DNA from: Ohtaekwangia koreensis
Lineage (GTDB): Bacteria > Bacteroidota > Bacteroidia > Cytophagales > Cyclobacteriaceae
Assembly (NCBI RefSeq): GCF_900167975.1
Contig: NZ_FUZU01000001.1
Span: forward strand, 2,999,331 to 3,063,330
Direction: 5' to 3'
DNA: 64,000 nucleotides
This document shows, one piece after another, positions 45,413-54,148 of this stretch. Below the pieces are notes generated by a model. That model worked only from the letters and a program-made list of their open reading frames with translations, was not told the DNA's origin and did no database searches. The translations under genes were made by a program, and so were the position numbers. Positions within the stretch are counted from its first letter, which is position 1; each line of letters begins with the position of its first letter.

Positions 45413-46183
45413 ATGAAGATTATTGACCTGTCGAAGCCGATTCAGTTTAACAAAAATGATCCCTGGTTTATGCGTGTTAAAATCAAGCACAAGCCTCATA
45501 AAAAAGCGAAGTGGCTGATCCGGCTATTGGGATTACCATTCCGGTTGTTTCCAAAAGGTTTTGAAGGCTGGGCGGACGACACAATTCAGCACATGGGCGT
45601 GCACGCCACAACGCATATTGATGCACCCTGGCATTACTCACCGACCTGTGCAGGACAACCTGCCAAGACGATCGATCAGGTTCCGCTCGAGTGGTGCTAT
45701 AATGATGGCATCGTGATTGACATGAAACACAAAGCGGACTTTGATGTGATCACGCTCTCGGATGTACAGGATTTTTTGAAGAAGGAAAATCTTGTGCTCA
45801 GGCAAGGAATGATCGTGCTGATCAAAACAGGGCGCGACAAATTTAACGGCACTAAAGAGTTTCCATATATAGGCACAGGCATGAGTGCTGAAGCAACGGC
45901 ATGGCTAATCGATCAGGGAATAAAAGTAATGGGCATTGATTCGTGGGGTTGGGATATGCCGCTTACATATCAAATCAAAAAAGCAAAAGAGTCTAATGAT
46001 CCCGAAGTCTTCTGGCGTGCACATCTGGTAGGACAGCATAAAGAATATTGCCACATGGAGCAGTTGGTAAACCTGGATGCGTTACCATATAGTGGTTTCA
46101 AGGTGGCGGTGTTCCCGCTCAAAATTGTAGGCGCCTCAGCTGCCCCGGCACGCGTTGTGGCGATGCTTGATTCCGCTGAATAA
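45413..46183 (+). CDS. Cyclase family protein (kynurenine-formamidase-like fold)
   Basis: A 256-residue metal-dependent hydrolase of the cyclase family. ATG at 45413 is used; longer frames upstream begin with GTG and lack support. The metal site motif is HMGVHATTHIDAPWHY, matching the HxGTHxDxPxH signature, followed by the usual QVPLEWCYNDGIVIDMKHK and VMGIDSWGWDMP. The end has HLVGQHKEYCHMEQLVNLDALP and APARVVAM. Members hydrolyse formylkynurenine, isatin or other amides; which one is unknown. The N-terminal FNKNDPWFMRVKIKHKPHKKAK segment is specific to a subgroup. Confidence 0.9.
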   Translation: MKIIDLSKPIQFNKNDPWFMRVKIKHKPHKKAKWLIRLLGLPFRLFPKGFEGWADDTIQHMGVHATTHIDAPWHYSPTCAGQPAKTIDQVPLEWCYNDGIVIDMKHKADFDVITLSDVQDFLKKENLVLRQGMIVLIKTGRDKFNGTKEFPYIGTGMSAEATAWLIDQGIKVMGIDSWGWDMPLTYQIKKAKESNDPEVFWRAHLVGQHKEYCHMEQLVNLDALPYSGFKVAVFPLKIVGASAAPARVVAMLDSAE

Positions 46184-46424
46184 GCCTTCCGTCAGGCTAT
46201 GTTTTTTTAGTGCAAAATGAATTTTCAAGATGAAGTGTTGAGATGTTTAAAACGTTTGTCTGAATGTTTTTTATCTAAAAAATAATTTTCAGTCTATGCG
46301 CTATAGATCGTCTTGATTTGTGTCCTTTTTGACCTTAGGTTATTAACTTGTTTTGCATTTCTGCCATATTCGTTTTTTTAGAAAATTAATTGTCGGATTT
46401 ATAAAACAGAGATATCAAGCCATC

Positions 46425-47771
46425 ATGATCAAAAAGAAATTAGTATACCTGGTTTGGGTGTTCGCCGTAGTCCTGACGGCTTGCACAACTACTAAAAAGA
46501 CTGGGCTCCAATACTCGCCTGTCGCCATCAGTGACGACTCGTTGTTGACGTTGGTTGAAGCCCGAACGTTTCAATATTTCTGGGATGGAGCCGAGCCTAC
46601 ATCGGGAGCTGCCCGCGAGCGATTTCATGCCGATAATGTTTATCCCGAGAATGATAAACACATTGTTACTTCCGGTGGAACCGGGTTTGGTGTGATGGCG
46701 ATACTGGTAGGTATGGAACGCGGATTCATCACTCGTCAACAAGGTGTTGACCGGCTCACGCACTTTATTACATGGCTTGAAAAAGCAGATCGCTTTCATG
46801 GCGTATGGCCACATTGGTGGAATGGTGAAACCGGTAAAGTAAAGCCGTTTAGTCCGAATGATAATGGAGGCGACCTGGTGGAAACTTCATATTTGTTGCA
46901 GGGGCTGCTCTGTGTGCGTCAATATTTTAAAGACGGCAATGACGCAGAGAAGTCGCTTGCTTCACGTATCGATAAACTTTGGAAAGAGGTTGAGTTCGAC
47001 TGGCATCGACAGAATAACAAAAATGTTCTATACTGGCATTGGTCTCCTGACAATGCATGGAAAATGAACTTCGCGGTGGAAGGCTATAATGAATGCCTCA
47101 TCATGTATATACTTGCAGCCTCTTCACCAACACATGGTATACCGGCAGAAGTATACCACGATGGATGGGCGCGCAAAGGTGGTATACGCAACGACTCCAC
47201 GCATAGTCAATATGGTTATCACCTGGACTTACGTCACAATGGAGCGCAGCAATTTGGTGGTCCCTTGTTCTGGTCGCATTATTCTTTCCTGGGTTTGGAT
47301 CCACATAACTTAAAGGACCGCTACGCAGACTATTGGACACACAATAAAAATCATACACTCATCAATCGCCAATACTGCATTGAGAATCCAAAAGGCTATA
47401 AGGGCTATGGAGTGAACAGTTGGGGCTTAACAGCAAGTTATTCTATAAACGGATATGCAGCACATAGTCCCAATGAAGATCTTGGTGTTATTTCACCTAC
47501 CGCTGCATTGTCATCGTTCCCCTATACTCCGGAGGAATCCATGAAAGCATTGAAGCATTTTTACTTCGACCTGGGCGACAAAACATTTGGCGTGTATGGA
47601 TTTTATGATGCCTTCAGCGAACATCACAACTGGTATCCGAAGCGCTATCTTGCCATTGACCAGGGTCCTGCCATTGTCATGATCGAAAATTATCGCTCCG
47701 GCTTGCTATGGAAATTGTTTATGTCAGCACCTGAAGTACAAGCTGGTAAAGCCAAGCTTGGTTTTGAATAG
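46425..47771 (+). CDS. GH144-like glucoamylase-domain lipoprotein (putative beta-1,2-glucanase)
   Basis: A 448-residue lipoprotein. ATG at 46425 gives MIKKKLVYLVW... with lipobox VLTAC (Cys20); a TTG 72 bases upstream is rejected. The mature protein is an (alpha/alpha)6 barrel of the bacterial Glycoamylase (PF10091) type: TFQYFWDGAEPTSGAARER near 50-68, a VTSGGTGFGVMAIL loop, a WPHWWNGETGKVKPFSPNDNGGDLVETSYL region near 127-155, and C-terminal FGGPLFWSHYSFLGLDPH, YGVNSWGLTAS and HHNWYPKRYLAIDQGP. The family includes GH144 endo-beta-1,2-glucanases, so activity on cyclic or linear beta-1,2-glucan is plausible. The surface lipoprotein gene downstream is probably its partner. Confidence 0.85.
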   Translation: MIKKKLVYLVWVFAVVLTACTTTKKTGLQYSPVAISDDSLLTLVEARTFQYFWDGAEPTSGAARERFHADNVYPENDKHIVTSGGTGFGVMAILVGMERGFITRQQGVDRLTHFITWLEKADRFHGVWPHWWNGETGKVKPFSPNDNGGDLVETSYLLQGLLCVRQYFKDGNDAEKSLASRIDKLWKEVEFDWHRQNNKNVLYWHWSPDNAWKMNFAVEGYNECLIMYILAASSPTHGIPAEVYHDGWARKGGIRNDSTHSQYGYHLDLRHNGAQQFGGPLFWSHYSFLGLDPHNLKDRYADYWTHNKNHTLINRQYCIENPKGYKGYGVNSWGLTASYSINGYAAHSPNEDLGVISPTAALSSFPYTPEESMKALKHFYFDLGDKTFGVYGFYDAFSEHHNWYPKRYLAIDQGPAIVMIENYRSGLLWKLFMSAPEVQAGKAKLGFE

Positions 47772-48097
47772 GGAAAATTATCGCTCGGTATACTTGAAGG
47801 GTAGACGCGCAGAGCCTGTCATCAAGTATATATAAGATAAAGCAAGTGTATATTTATATGCTTGCCTTATTTTTTATACGTACTCTATAATTGTAGATAG
47901 AAGGCAAAGGATTCAGTAGGGTGTTTCACTTGTGCTATATACACGTGTGTCCGTGTGATCTATACCGGTATCTTTTTTCGTGTTATCGTGCGAATGTTCT
48001 ACAGCAGGAGATTTCCTGAATTAGTTACGCACGCTTGCCGGAATTAATTACTTCTTTAACTTGCTGCTTTATGCCCTGAGCAAGATTGATTTCCTCT
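47772..48097. other. Intergenic region between the two carbohydrate-active lipoproteins
   Basis: These 326 bases contain the terminator hairpin at 47837-47876 in the first third. The rest is AT-rich with several TATA words and probably the promoter of the next gene. No coding frame is supported. Confidence 0.5.
47837..47876 (+). terminator. Hairpin terminator after the GH144-like gene
   Basis: ATAAAGCAAG (47837-47846) pairs with CTTGCCTTAT (47861-47870) with one mismatch, around an AT-rich loop, and a TTTTTT tract follows. Typical intrinsic terminator. Confidence 0.8.
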
Positions 48098-50599
48098 ATG
48101 CGATATACCTTCTTCATTCTTATACTTTTCATCTTAACATGCTCGTGTCAGAACACTTCAAATAACAAGAATGATATACCAGACAAAATCAAGAATGAAG
48201 TTTCGTCTGAGTTTTTCGAAGCATTATATTCCAGTACATACTATGATTTAGTGGATCGCGTAGAAGCGGATGGATTTCTGCAAGAATCTAAAACAGGTCA
48301 ATATGCAGGTATGTATTCCAGGACGGTAGGCGCTATAGTTCCCTTGCTGATTGAGGCCGGTGACACAGAGCGTGCCGAACACTTGATCACCTGTGTGTTT
48401 GATGCCATGAGGACAAACGGACTTGATCGTGTGCCGCATGTATTTGACCGCAAAGTATATCCCGATAAACCTGCCGACTCGATTCGTAATCCTTATAAAA
48501 TTATAGGTCGCACCGATCAGGTCGATGGACAAGCGCATGTTATCCTGGCCTGGGCACAGCTTGCAGTGCATCGTGGTGAAACTGACTTTGAGAAACGCAC
48601 CTGGCACATAGCCTCTACGTTGATGGATAAGTCTACCGAGAAGCCTTACCTGGGCTTAACAGAGTCCGGTGCTATACCAAACCTGGTTTACAACTATGCA
48701 TTTGAGCATTCACGTCTTGTGCCGAGCAACTATAATTTGCTCACACAATGTTTTGCAGGTGCGGCCCTGGAAGCCATGATTACCATTGCCAAAAGGCGAA
48801 ACGACCATGAACATGCTGCGCGTTGGACAGAACGTATCAACGTTATTCGTGAAGGTGCGCAACGTCACCTGGTTCGAAATGTAAATGGAAAAGAAATATA
48901 TAGAGAACTACTGCTGAAAGAGAACAACGCGCATATACCTTTTGATGGCATGGGCTGGGTAAATCTCTCACCAGTCGCAGCCCAGTGGGAACCACTCGCA
49001 CACACGGTGATGGTAAATACCATGGAAGCTTATAGAAAGAATATGCAAATCTGGAATGGTATACACTGGATGCCGACTGACTCATGGCCCGATGGAGAGT
49101 TCTATGGGCAAATGATCGGCAAAGGTATAGCCTGGGAGATCGAGTACGCACGACATGAAAAAGAATGGCAACGCATCCAGGATATACTCGCCATGCTGAA
49201 AATAGTACAGTATAAGCATCCCATCTATATGGAGAACTCGTTCTTGTTTAACGGAACGTCTGCAGGTGTATATCGCATCAACCGGGACAAACTAAAGGAG
49301 TTTGAGCAGGGTACATGGAGGGTGGTAGACCCGGGCAATGCTGAACAAGTTGCCTGGTGGTGCTGGGCTATGGCACGACTGCGCAAAGAAGCTGGACTGC
49401 CCGTTGTTCCTGAAAGAGTTCATCAACAGTCGCTTGATAAAAATTCTGCTGTGAGTAAAGACAATGCGCACGGACTGCTCTTTCAGTACTTTCGTAAAAC
49501 GACCACGGGCAAGCCCTTTCATTGGACAGATGAAGAGCCGCTGGTTACAGGTGTTCAGAAGTATATCAGCATTACTCCCGAGCAGCTTGTAACCGATGAT
49601 TTCGGTCTGACCTGGAAAGGTTATATTACCATAGAAGCGGATGATGAGTACCGGTTTTTCTCGTATGCTGTTAATCCATCACGCGTGTTGATAAACGATG
49701 AAGTGATCACTCCGGGTAAAGCTATAGCCTTGAAAAAAGGATATCACGCTATAGCCGTGCAGTATGATCATATCCTAGCGGATGAATCCCTGGAAGTTTA
49801 CATTCAACAAGGAGCGGAGCCAAAGCGTACAGCGCTGCGCGCAGATCAACTATACTTCGCGCATCCCCGGGACAAACAGAGTATCCCGCCTGTGATAGTA
49901 CCTGCTCTTCCTGAGATAGAGCCGGGCGAAACCATACAGGTTTCCATTCACAGCACCGATGAACAAGTAGAAATATACTATACTTTGGATGGAGCTGAGC
50001 CTTCCGTGAATTCAACGCGATATAGTAAGCCGTTTACAATACATACTCCTACGCGAGTACGGGCAGTTACAAAAAAAGAAGGACTTGCCCAAAGTGCTTC
50101 TGCGCATGTATACTATCGGGAAGTGCCGAAGCGATTGCTGCTTACATTACAGTATCCACCACATGCCCGGTATTCCTCTCGTGGACAAAGAACGTTAACG
50201 GATAAATTACTCGGGTCAACAAACAATGCTGATGGACACTGGCTCGGGTTCGAGGGCACAGACTTTAAAGCCTCTATAGATCTTCGTGAAGCAAAAAGCA
50301 TGAACAGTATTCAAGTAAATTTTCTCCACGACCAGGGGGCATGGGTTTTTGCTCCTAAGAAAGTAATTTTTTCAGTTTCAATGGATGGCATCAAATATAG
50401 TCCCGTAAAAGAAGAAAGCTTTAGTGCCTCCGTTGATAAGTCTGAGAAGACGATCATTAAGAACTTCCGGGCGGACTTGAAAAATAAATCTGCACGATTC
50501 CTTCGCATCGATGCGCAAAATATAGGAAGCATTCCGTCCTGGCACGCAGGAGTAGGAGGGAAGGCATGGATCTTTGTGGATGAGGTTCGTATTGAATAG
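48098..50599 (+). CDS. Multidomain lipoprotein, putative new-type glycoside hydrolase
   Basis: An 833-residue surface-type lipoprotein. ATG at 48098 gives a signal ending LTCSC (Cys17). Residues ~35-450 are an all-helical repeat pattern like an (alpha/alpha)6 barrel (YSRTVGAIVPLLIEAGDTERAEHLI; GRTDQVDGQAHVILAWAQLAVH; DGMGWVNLSPVAAQWEPL; HWMPTDSWPDGEFYGQ) with conserved W, D, E and H suitable for sugar binding. I cannot place it in a known GH family. It is followed by a PA14 domain (about 461-570), a chitobiase C-terminal-like Ig domain with VEIYYTLDGAEPSVNSTRY (about 609-667) and an F5/8-type C discoidin domain (about 699-833). These accessory domains point to glycan binding. It follows the GH144-like gene. 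Confidence 0.8.
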   Translation: MRYTFFILILFILTCSCQNTSNNKNDIPDKIKNEVSSEFFEALYSSTYYDLVDRVEADGFLQESKTGQYAGMYSRTVGAIVPLLIEAGDTERAEHLITCVFDAMRTNGLDRVPHVFDRKVYPDKPADSIRNPYKIIGRTDQVDGQAHVILAWAQLAVHRGETDFEKRTWHIASTLMDKSTEKPYLGLTESGAIPNLVYNYAFEHSRLVPSNYNLLTQCFAGAALEAMITIAKRRNDHEHAARWTERINVIREGAQRHLVRNVNGKEIYRELLLKENNAHIPFDGMGWVNLSPVAAQWEPLAHTVMVNTMEAYRKNMQIWNGIHWMPTDSWPDGEFYGQMIGKGIAWEIEYARHEKEWQRIQDILAMLKIVQYKHPIYMENSFLFNGTSAGVYRINRDKLKEFEQGTWRVVDPGNAEQVAWWCWAMARLRKEAGLPVVPERVHQQSLDKNSAVSKDNAHGLLFQYFRKTTTGKPFHWTDEEPLVTGVQKYISITPEQLVTDDFGLTWKGYITIEADDEYRFFSYAVNPSRVLINDEVITPGKAIALKKGYHAIAVQYDHILADESLEVYIQQGAEPKRTALRADQLYFAHPRDKQSIPPVIVPALPEIEPGETIQVSIHSTDEQVEIYYTLDGAEPSVNSTRYSKPFTIHTPTRVRAVTKKEGLAQSASAHVYYREVPKRLLLTLQYPPHARYSSRGQRTLTDKLLGSTNNADGHWLGFEGTDFKASIDLREAKSMNSIQVNFLHDQGAWVFAPKKVIFSVSMDGIKYSPVKEESFSASVDKSEKTIIKNFRADLKNKSARFLRIDAQNIGSIPSWHAGVGGKAWIFVDEVRIE

Positions 50600-50647
50600 C
50601 TCAGGAAACTTTTAGTTGATAAACAAACTGGACAGCCACGGTATATT

Positions 50648-53428
50648 TCATCCACCACTCTTTATATCGGATGATATACCTGGATCAGCTTGTGCGGTTT
50701 GATCTCTACTGGCATGATGCAGCGACTCTTCAGTTATCAGTGGTAAAGTCACGCGGAAAAGTGACCCCCATCCTTTGCGTGATTCTACTTCAATCGTTCC
50801 ATGTAACACTTCGATCTGTGATTTGATCAGATATAGTCCTATACCGCGTCCTTCAACATGTGTATGAAATCGCTTGTATAGTTTGAATATTTTTTCCTTG
50901 TGTAAACTTGCATCAAATCCAAGACCATTGTCCTGTACTTCAATCACCACTTTTCCTTCTATGTGTTGGCTGGTAGCTTTTATGATCAGCTGCCGGTCGG
51001 GGGAACGAAATTTGATAGCATTGCTCAGGAGATTGTAGAATGTACTTTGCAACATGGCGCGCACCGTAATGATTTCAGGTATAGCCGTGAAATCTGCAGT
51101 GATCTCTTCCTGTCCCGTAAGGCTGTCCTGCAGGAGTGCTATACTTTGCTGCCATTCTTTCTCGAAGGCCACAACCTCCAGGTACTGATCTGGTTCATTT
51201 CGTAATACCAATACTTTGTTCAGGTCTTTAATGATAAGGTCAAGGTCAGCAGCAGTCTTCGCCATGAGGTCAACCCATTTCTTTGCCTGCACTAATTCTT
51301 CTTCCGCCTGTGCAAGCGAAGCAAGCCCAAGCAACCTTACCACCGGGCCGCGCAGGTTATGCGAAACAGTGTAGGAGAATTGTAGCAGCTCGTTGTTATA
51401 TCGTACCAGCTCATCATTGGTAGTACGCAGCTCAAGTGTTTTGTCGGCTACAATCTGTTCCAGGTTCCGGTTTAGATCGCTGATGCTTTTGTTACTCTCC
51501 GATAGCCTGCTCGACTGCGCCTGTATCTCTTCATTCTGTTCCGATACTTCTTGGTATAAATGCTTTAACTCAGCATTCATCTCCTGGAGTTTATCGGCTT
51601 GCGCCTGTATCCGCTTGTTCTTCTCTGTAATAACCCGGTTGAGCGTTTTAATGCGTGCATAGAAACGATAATACATCAGCGTAAGGGCAGCGAGCAAGGC
51701 TATACACATAACTCCGGCAATCAAGAGTATAAATTGCTGGCGCAGTTTAGATTCCTGTAAATTGATTTTGTCCTGAGCTAGCTGCTTGTCTTTTTGCAGG
51801 ACTTTTATATCGCGGTCCCGTTGTTCGATCTCTTGTGTTTTCTCCAGGGTAACAAACCTGCGTGCAAGATCGGTCCGGTGGATAGAATCTTTTAATGCGC
51901 TGGCCATCATCGAATATTGCAATGATTCTTTATACCGGTTTTGTGCTGCTAATAAATCCCTGCGCGTATTATAATTCAGAATCAACAACTCGTTAGCATG
52001 TGCCAGCCTGCAATATTCTTCTGACTGATCGAGCAAATGTATAGCACTTTTAAAATTACCTTGCCGTACATATATATCACCTTTTCCCCAGCGCGACCAG
52101 GCTAATCCAAAGGTATAGTTCGAGGTTTCAGCGCGCTGTATACTCTGCTGGTAGAGTGCGAGTGCTTGTGAAAAATGTTTTTGCCTCGCTTCCATAAACC
52201 CCAGGTTCATCAATGCTTCACTAAGGCCGCGGTCGTTTCCCATGCGCGTATAGACTTCTGCAACAGAGTCCAGGCATGCCTTCGCAGGTATATATTCATT
52301 CAGGTCCGTAAGCACCACACCTTTCAGCATCAGTGCATCAGCCAGGTCGCCTTGAAGCTGTCGCTTCGGACCATCGCGCAATCCTTCATTTGCAAGTCGC
52401 AAGGCCTGTGTCAGGTCACCCAGGTGAAAATTTACCCAGCCGATCCGGTTTCGGATGCTATAGGTATCAGCCTCAAATCCATGTTCTTTACTTAATCGCA
52501 GTGCATCGTATAAATTATTGAGTGCCAGTTCATATTCACCGCGATCAGAAAATACTTTACCCATGTCGGTGAGCAAGGTGATATACTTGCGGATGAGTGA
52601 TTTACTATAATAATAGTTACGGGCCGAGTCCAGTAATACTACAGCCTCATCAAACCTGCCTTTCCTGAAGTAGATCAGTGCTCGCAAATGGCGAACGTCA
52701 TTCAGATCTTCACGATCTTCATAATGATCTTTCACGAGTTCTTCCGCCTCATCAAGCATCGCCTCAGCGGTTGCTATATCTCCTGATGTCAGTGTATTGC
52801 CCGCTTTCAAAATAAGGGCATCGGCAAGAAGTATATCATCGGACAGTAGTCTGCGTATGGCAATAGCACGGTCCAGGTATAGCTGTTGTTTATCGTATTG
52901 ATAGCGCTGACCATAGAGTGCGCTCATGTTCCGGTATATCTTGGAGAGCGTAAGCGCATTTGTACTATCCTTAAAAATCTCGTAGGCTTTGTTGAAGTAA
53001 AACAACGCAGAATCTTTCTCTACTTCTTCCAGGGCGCATACACCGAGTTGCAACAGGGTATATCCCTGGTTGGCCCGATCGCCAGCCTGGATGGATAACG
53101 TAAGGCCGCGGTGCAGGTCTTGATGTGCTAATGCAAATTGCCCGGAAAGATATTCGTATACACCTCGGTATGTATATGCAACAGCTTCGCCTTTTATATA
53201 CTTGATTTGTCTGCTGAGCCGAATGGCTTCGTTGCCATAGCGAACAACTTTGTCGTTATCATGGGTAATGAATTCGTAGGTGAGTTGATTCAGAGTCTCA
53301 ATCTTTTGCTTCCCTTGTAGTTGTGGAAGGCGCTGTTCAAGACTATCCGTTACTTTCGATTGCCCCACAGCGTTGCTGTACACAACGCTCAATACGAGGA
53401 GTAGCGCGAAAGCCTTGCCGCAGTTCAT
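50648..53428 (-). CDS. Membrane histidine kinase with periplasmic TPR sensor
   Basis: A 926-residue sensor kinase. The ATG at 53428 is chosen since it starts a signal peptide (MNCGKAFALLLVLSVVYSNAVGQ); an ATG 87 bases upstream would put a basic leader before it. Residues ~35-530 are about a dozen TPR repeats (YKEAIRLSRQIKYIKGEAVAYTYRGVYEYL-like units). One membrane helix at about 563-588 (ILLIAGVMCIALLAALTLMYY) is followed by a coiled coil (KNKRIQAQADKLQEM...). The H-box is YTVSHNLRGPVVRLLG with His690, then an ATPase domain with LLSNAIKF, VQDNGLGFD and GRGIGLYLIKSQ. No receiver domain. Family members with this layout sense unknown signals through the TPR region. Single gene. Confidence 0.92.
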   Translation of the reverse strand: MNCGKAFALLLVLSVVYSNAVGQSKVTDSLEQRLPQLQGKQKIETLNQLTYEFITHDNDKVVRYGNEAIRLSRQIKYIKGEAVAYTYRGVYEYLSGQFALAHQDLHRGLTLSIQAGDRANQGYTLLQLGVCALEEVEKDSALFYFNKAYEIFKDSTNALTLSKIYRNMSALYGQRYQYDKQQLYLDRAIAIRRLLSDDILLADALILKAGNTLTSGDIATAEAMLDEAEELVKDHYEDREDLNDVRHLRALIYFRKGRFDEAVVLLDSARNYYYSKSLIRKYITLLTDMGKVFSDRGEYELALNNLYDALRLSKEHGFEADTYSIRNRIGWVNFHLGDLTQALRLANEGLRDGPKRQLQGDLADALMLKGVVLTDLNEYIPAKACLDSVAEVYTRMGNDRGLSEALMNLGFMEARQKHFSQALALYQQSIQRAETSNYTFGLAWSRWGKGDIYVRQGNFKSAIHLLDQSEEYCRLAHANELLILNYNTRRDLLAAQNRYKESLQYSMMASALKDSIHRTDLARRFVTLEKTQEIEQRDRDIKVLQKDKQLAQDKINLQESKLRQQFILLIAGVMCIALLAALTLMYYRFYARIKTLNRVITEKNKRIQAQADKLQEMNAELKHLYQEVSEQNEEIQAQSSRLSESNKSISDLNRNLEQIVADKTLELRTTNDELVRYNNELLQFSYTVSHNLRGPVVRLLGLASLAQAEEELVQAKKWVDLMAKTAADLDLIIKDLNKVLVLRNEPDQYLEVVAFEKEWQQSIALLQDSLTGQEEITADFTAIPEIITVRAMLQSTFYNLLSNAIKFRSPDRQLIIKATSQHIEGKVVIEVQDNGLGFDASLHKEKIFKLYKRFHTHVEGRGIGLYLIKSQIEVLHGTIEVESRKGWGSLFRVTLPLITEESLHHASRDQTAQADPGISSDIKSGG

Positions 53429-54148
53429 TTTTAAAATTGAGTAAAACGTTGAAAGCAAAGTTAACCGGATTTTCGAGGGTTTAAAAAAGCGTGTGAGCGA
53501 GTGACTGCGGGGCATAGTAGTCGTGTACTGTGTGGAATCAGCTGCGGAAACTGAAGTTGGAAATACACGACTGGTTAATCCGGGCTACATTGTTACGCAT
53601 TTTTTTTCAATTTAAATGAAAGTCTATCGCCTGATGAACCGGATATCATTTGAATACACGAGTTGATTCGATCGGCAGGGAACGCATTCAATACACCGCT
53701 ACATGGATCCTTAAAACGATTGTAGCACCTCGCATGCATGCATTCCCCAGTCATTGTCTATTTATAACTATATATCTCTTGCATATCCAGTCTGTTTAAC
53801 GAAACAAAAGCTTGGCTCCACAAAGTTCAAATCTCGTTTTGCAAAGAACTCCGTCCTGCACAGAGGCTTTTACTGAATTACGAGCCAGAATTCAGGTTTT
53901 TAAACCATTCCTGCGTAACTTACTTTTAAAGTTCGATGAAGTTTAACAATTTGTTGCCTGTTGACGATGATGGTGAGTTTTTTTCTTCGAGAATATATAT
54001 CAATGAAGCTATAGGTGTTGCTCTTTTTATTGGACTCAATGCCCTGGAGAGATTGATGAATTGACGTTGCAGCGAATCGGACAACCACAAGACTCGTAAT
54101 TTTTTCAAATTATTAAAATTAAGAGCTATCCAAATAGCTTGATGTGAC
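53429..54148. other. Divergent intergenic region between two kinases
   Basis: A 720-base spacer. It begins with the optional upstream extension of the TPR kinase (to 53515) and contains no supported gene. A 42-codon ATG frame exists at 53936-54064 on the + strand but has no recognisable product. No strong hairpin or consensus promoter was found. Confidence 0.5.

Noticed and set aside
53936-54064. ATG frame of 42 codons in the kinase spacer
   Set aside because: It has codon use like its surroundings, but no recognisable product, ribosome site or context; too short to support alone.
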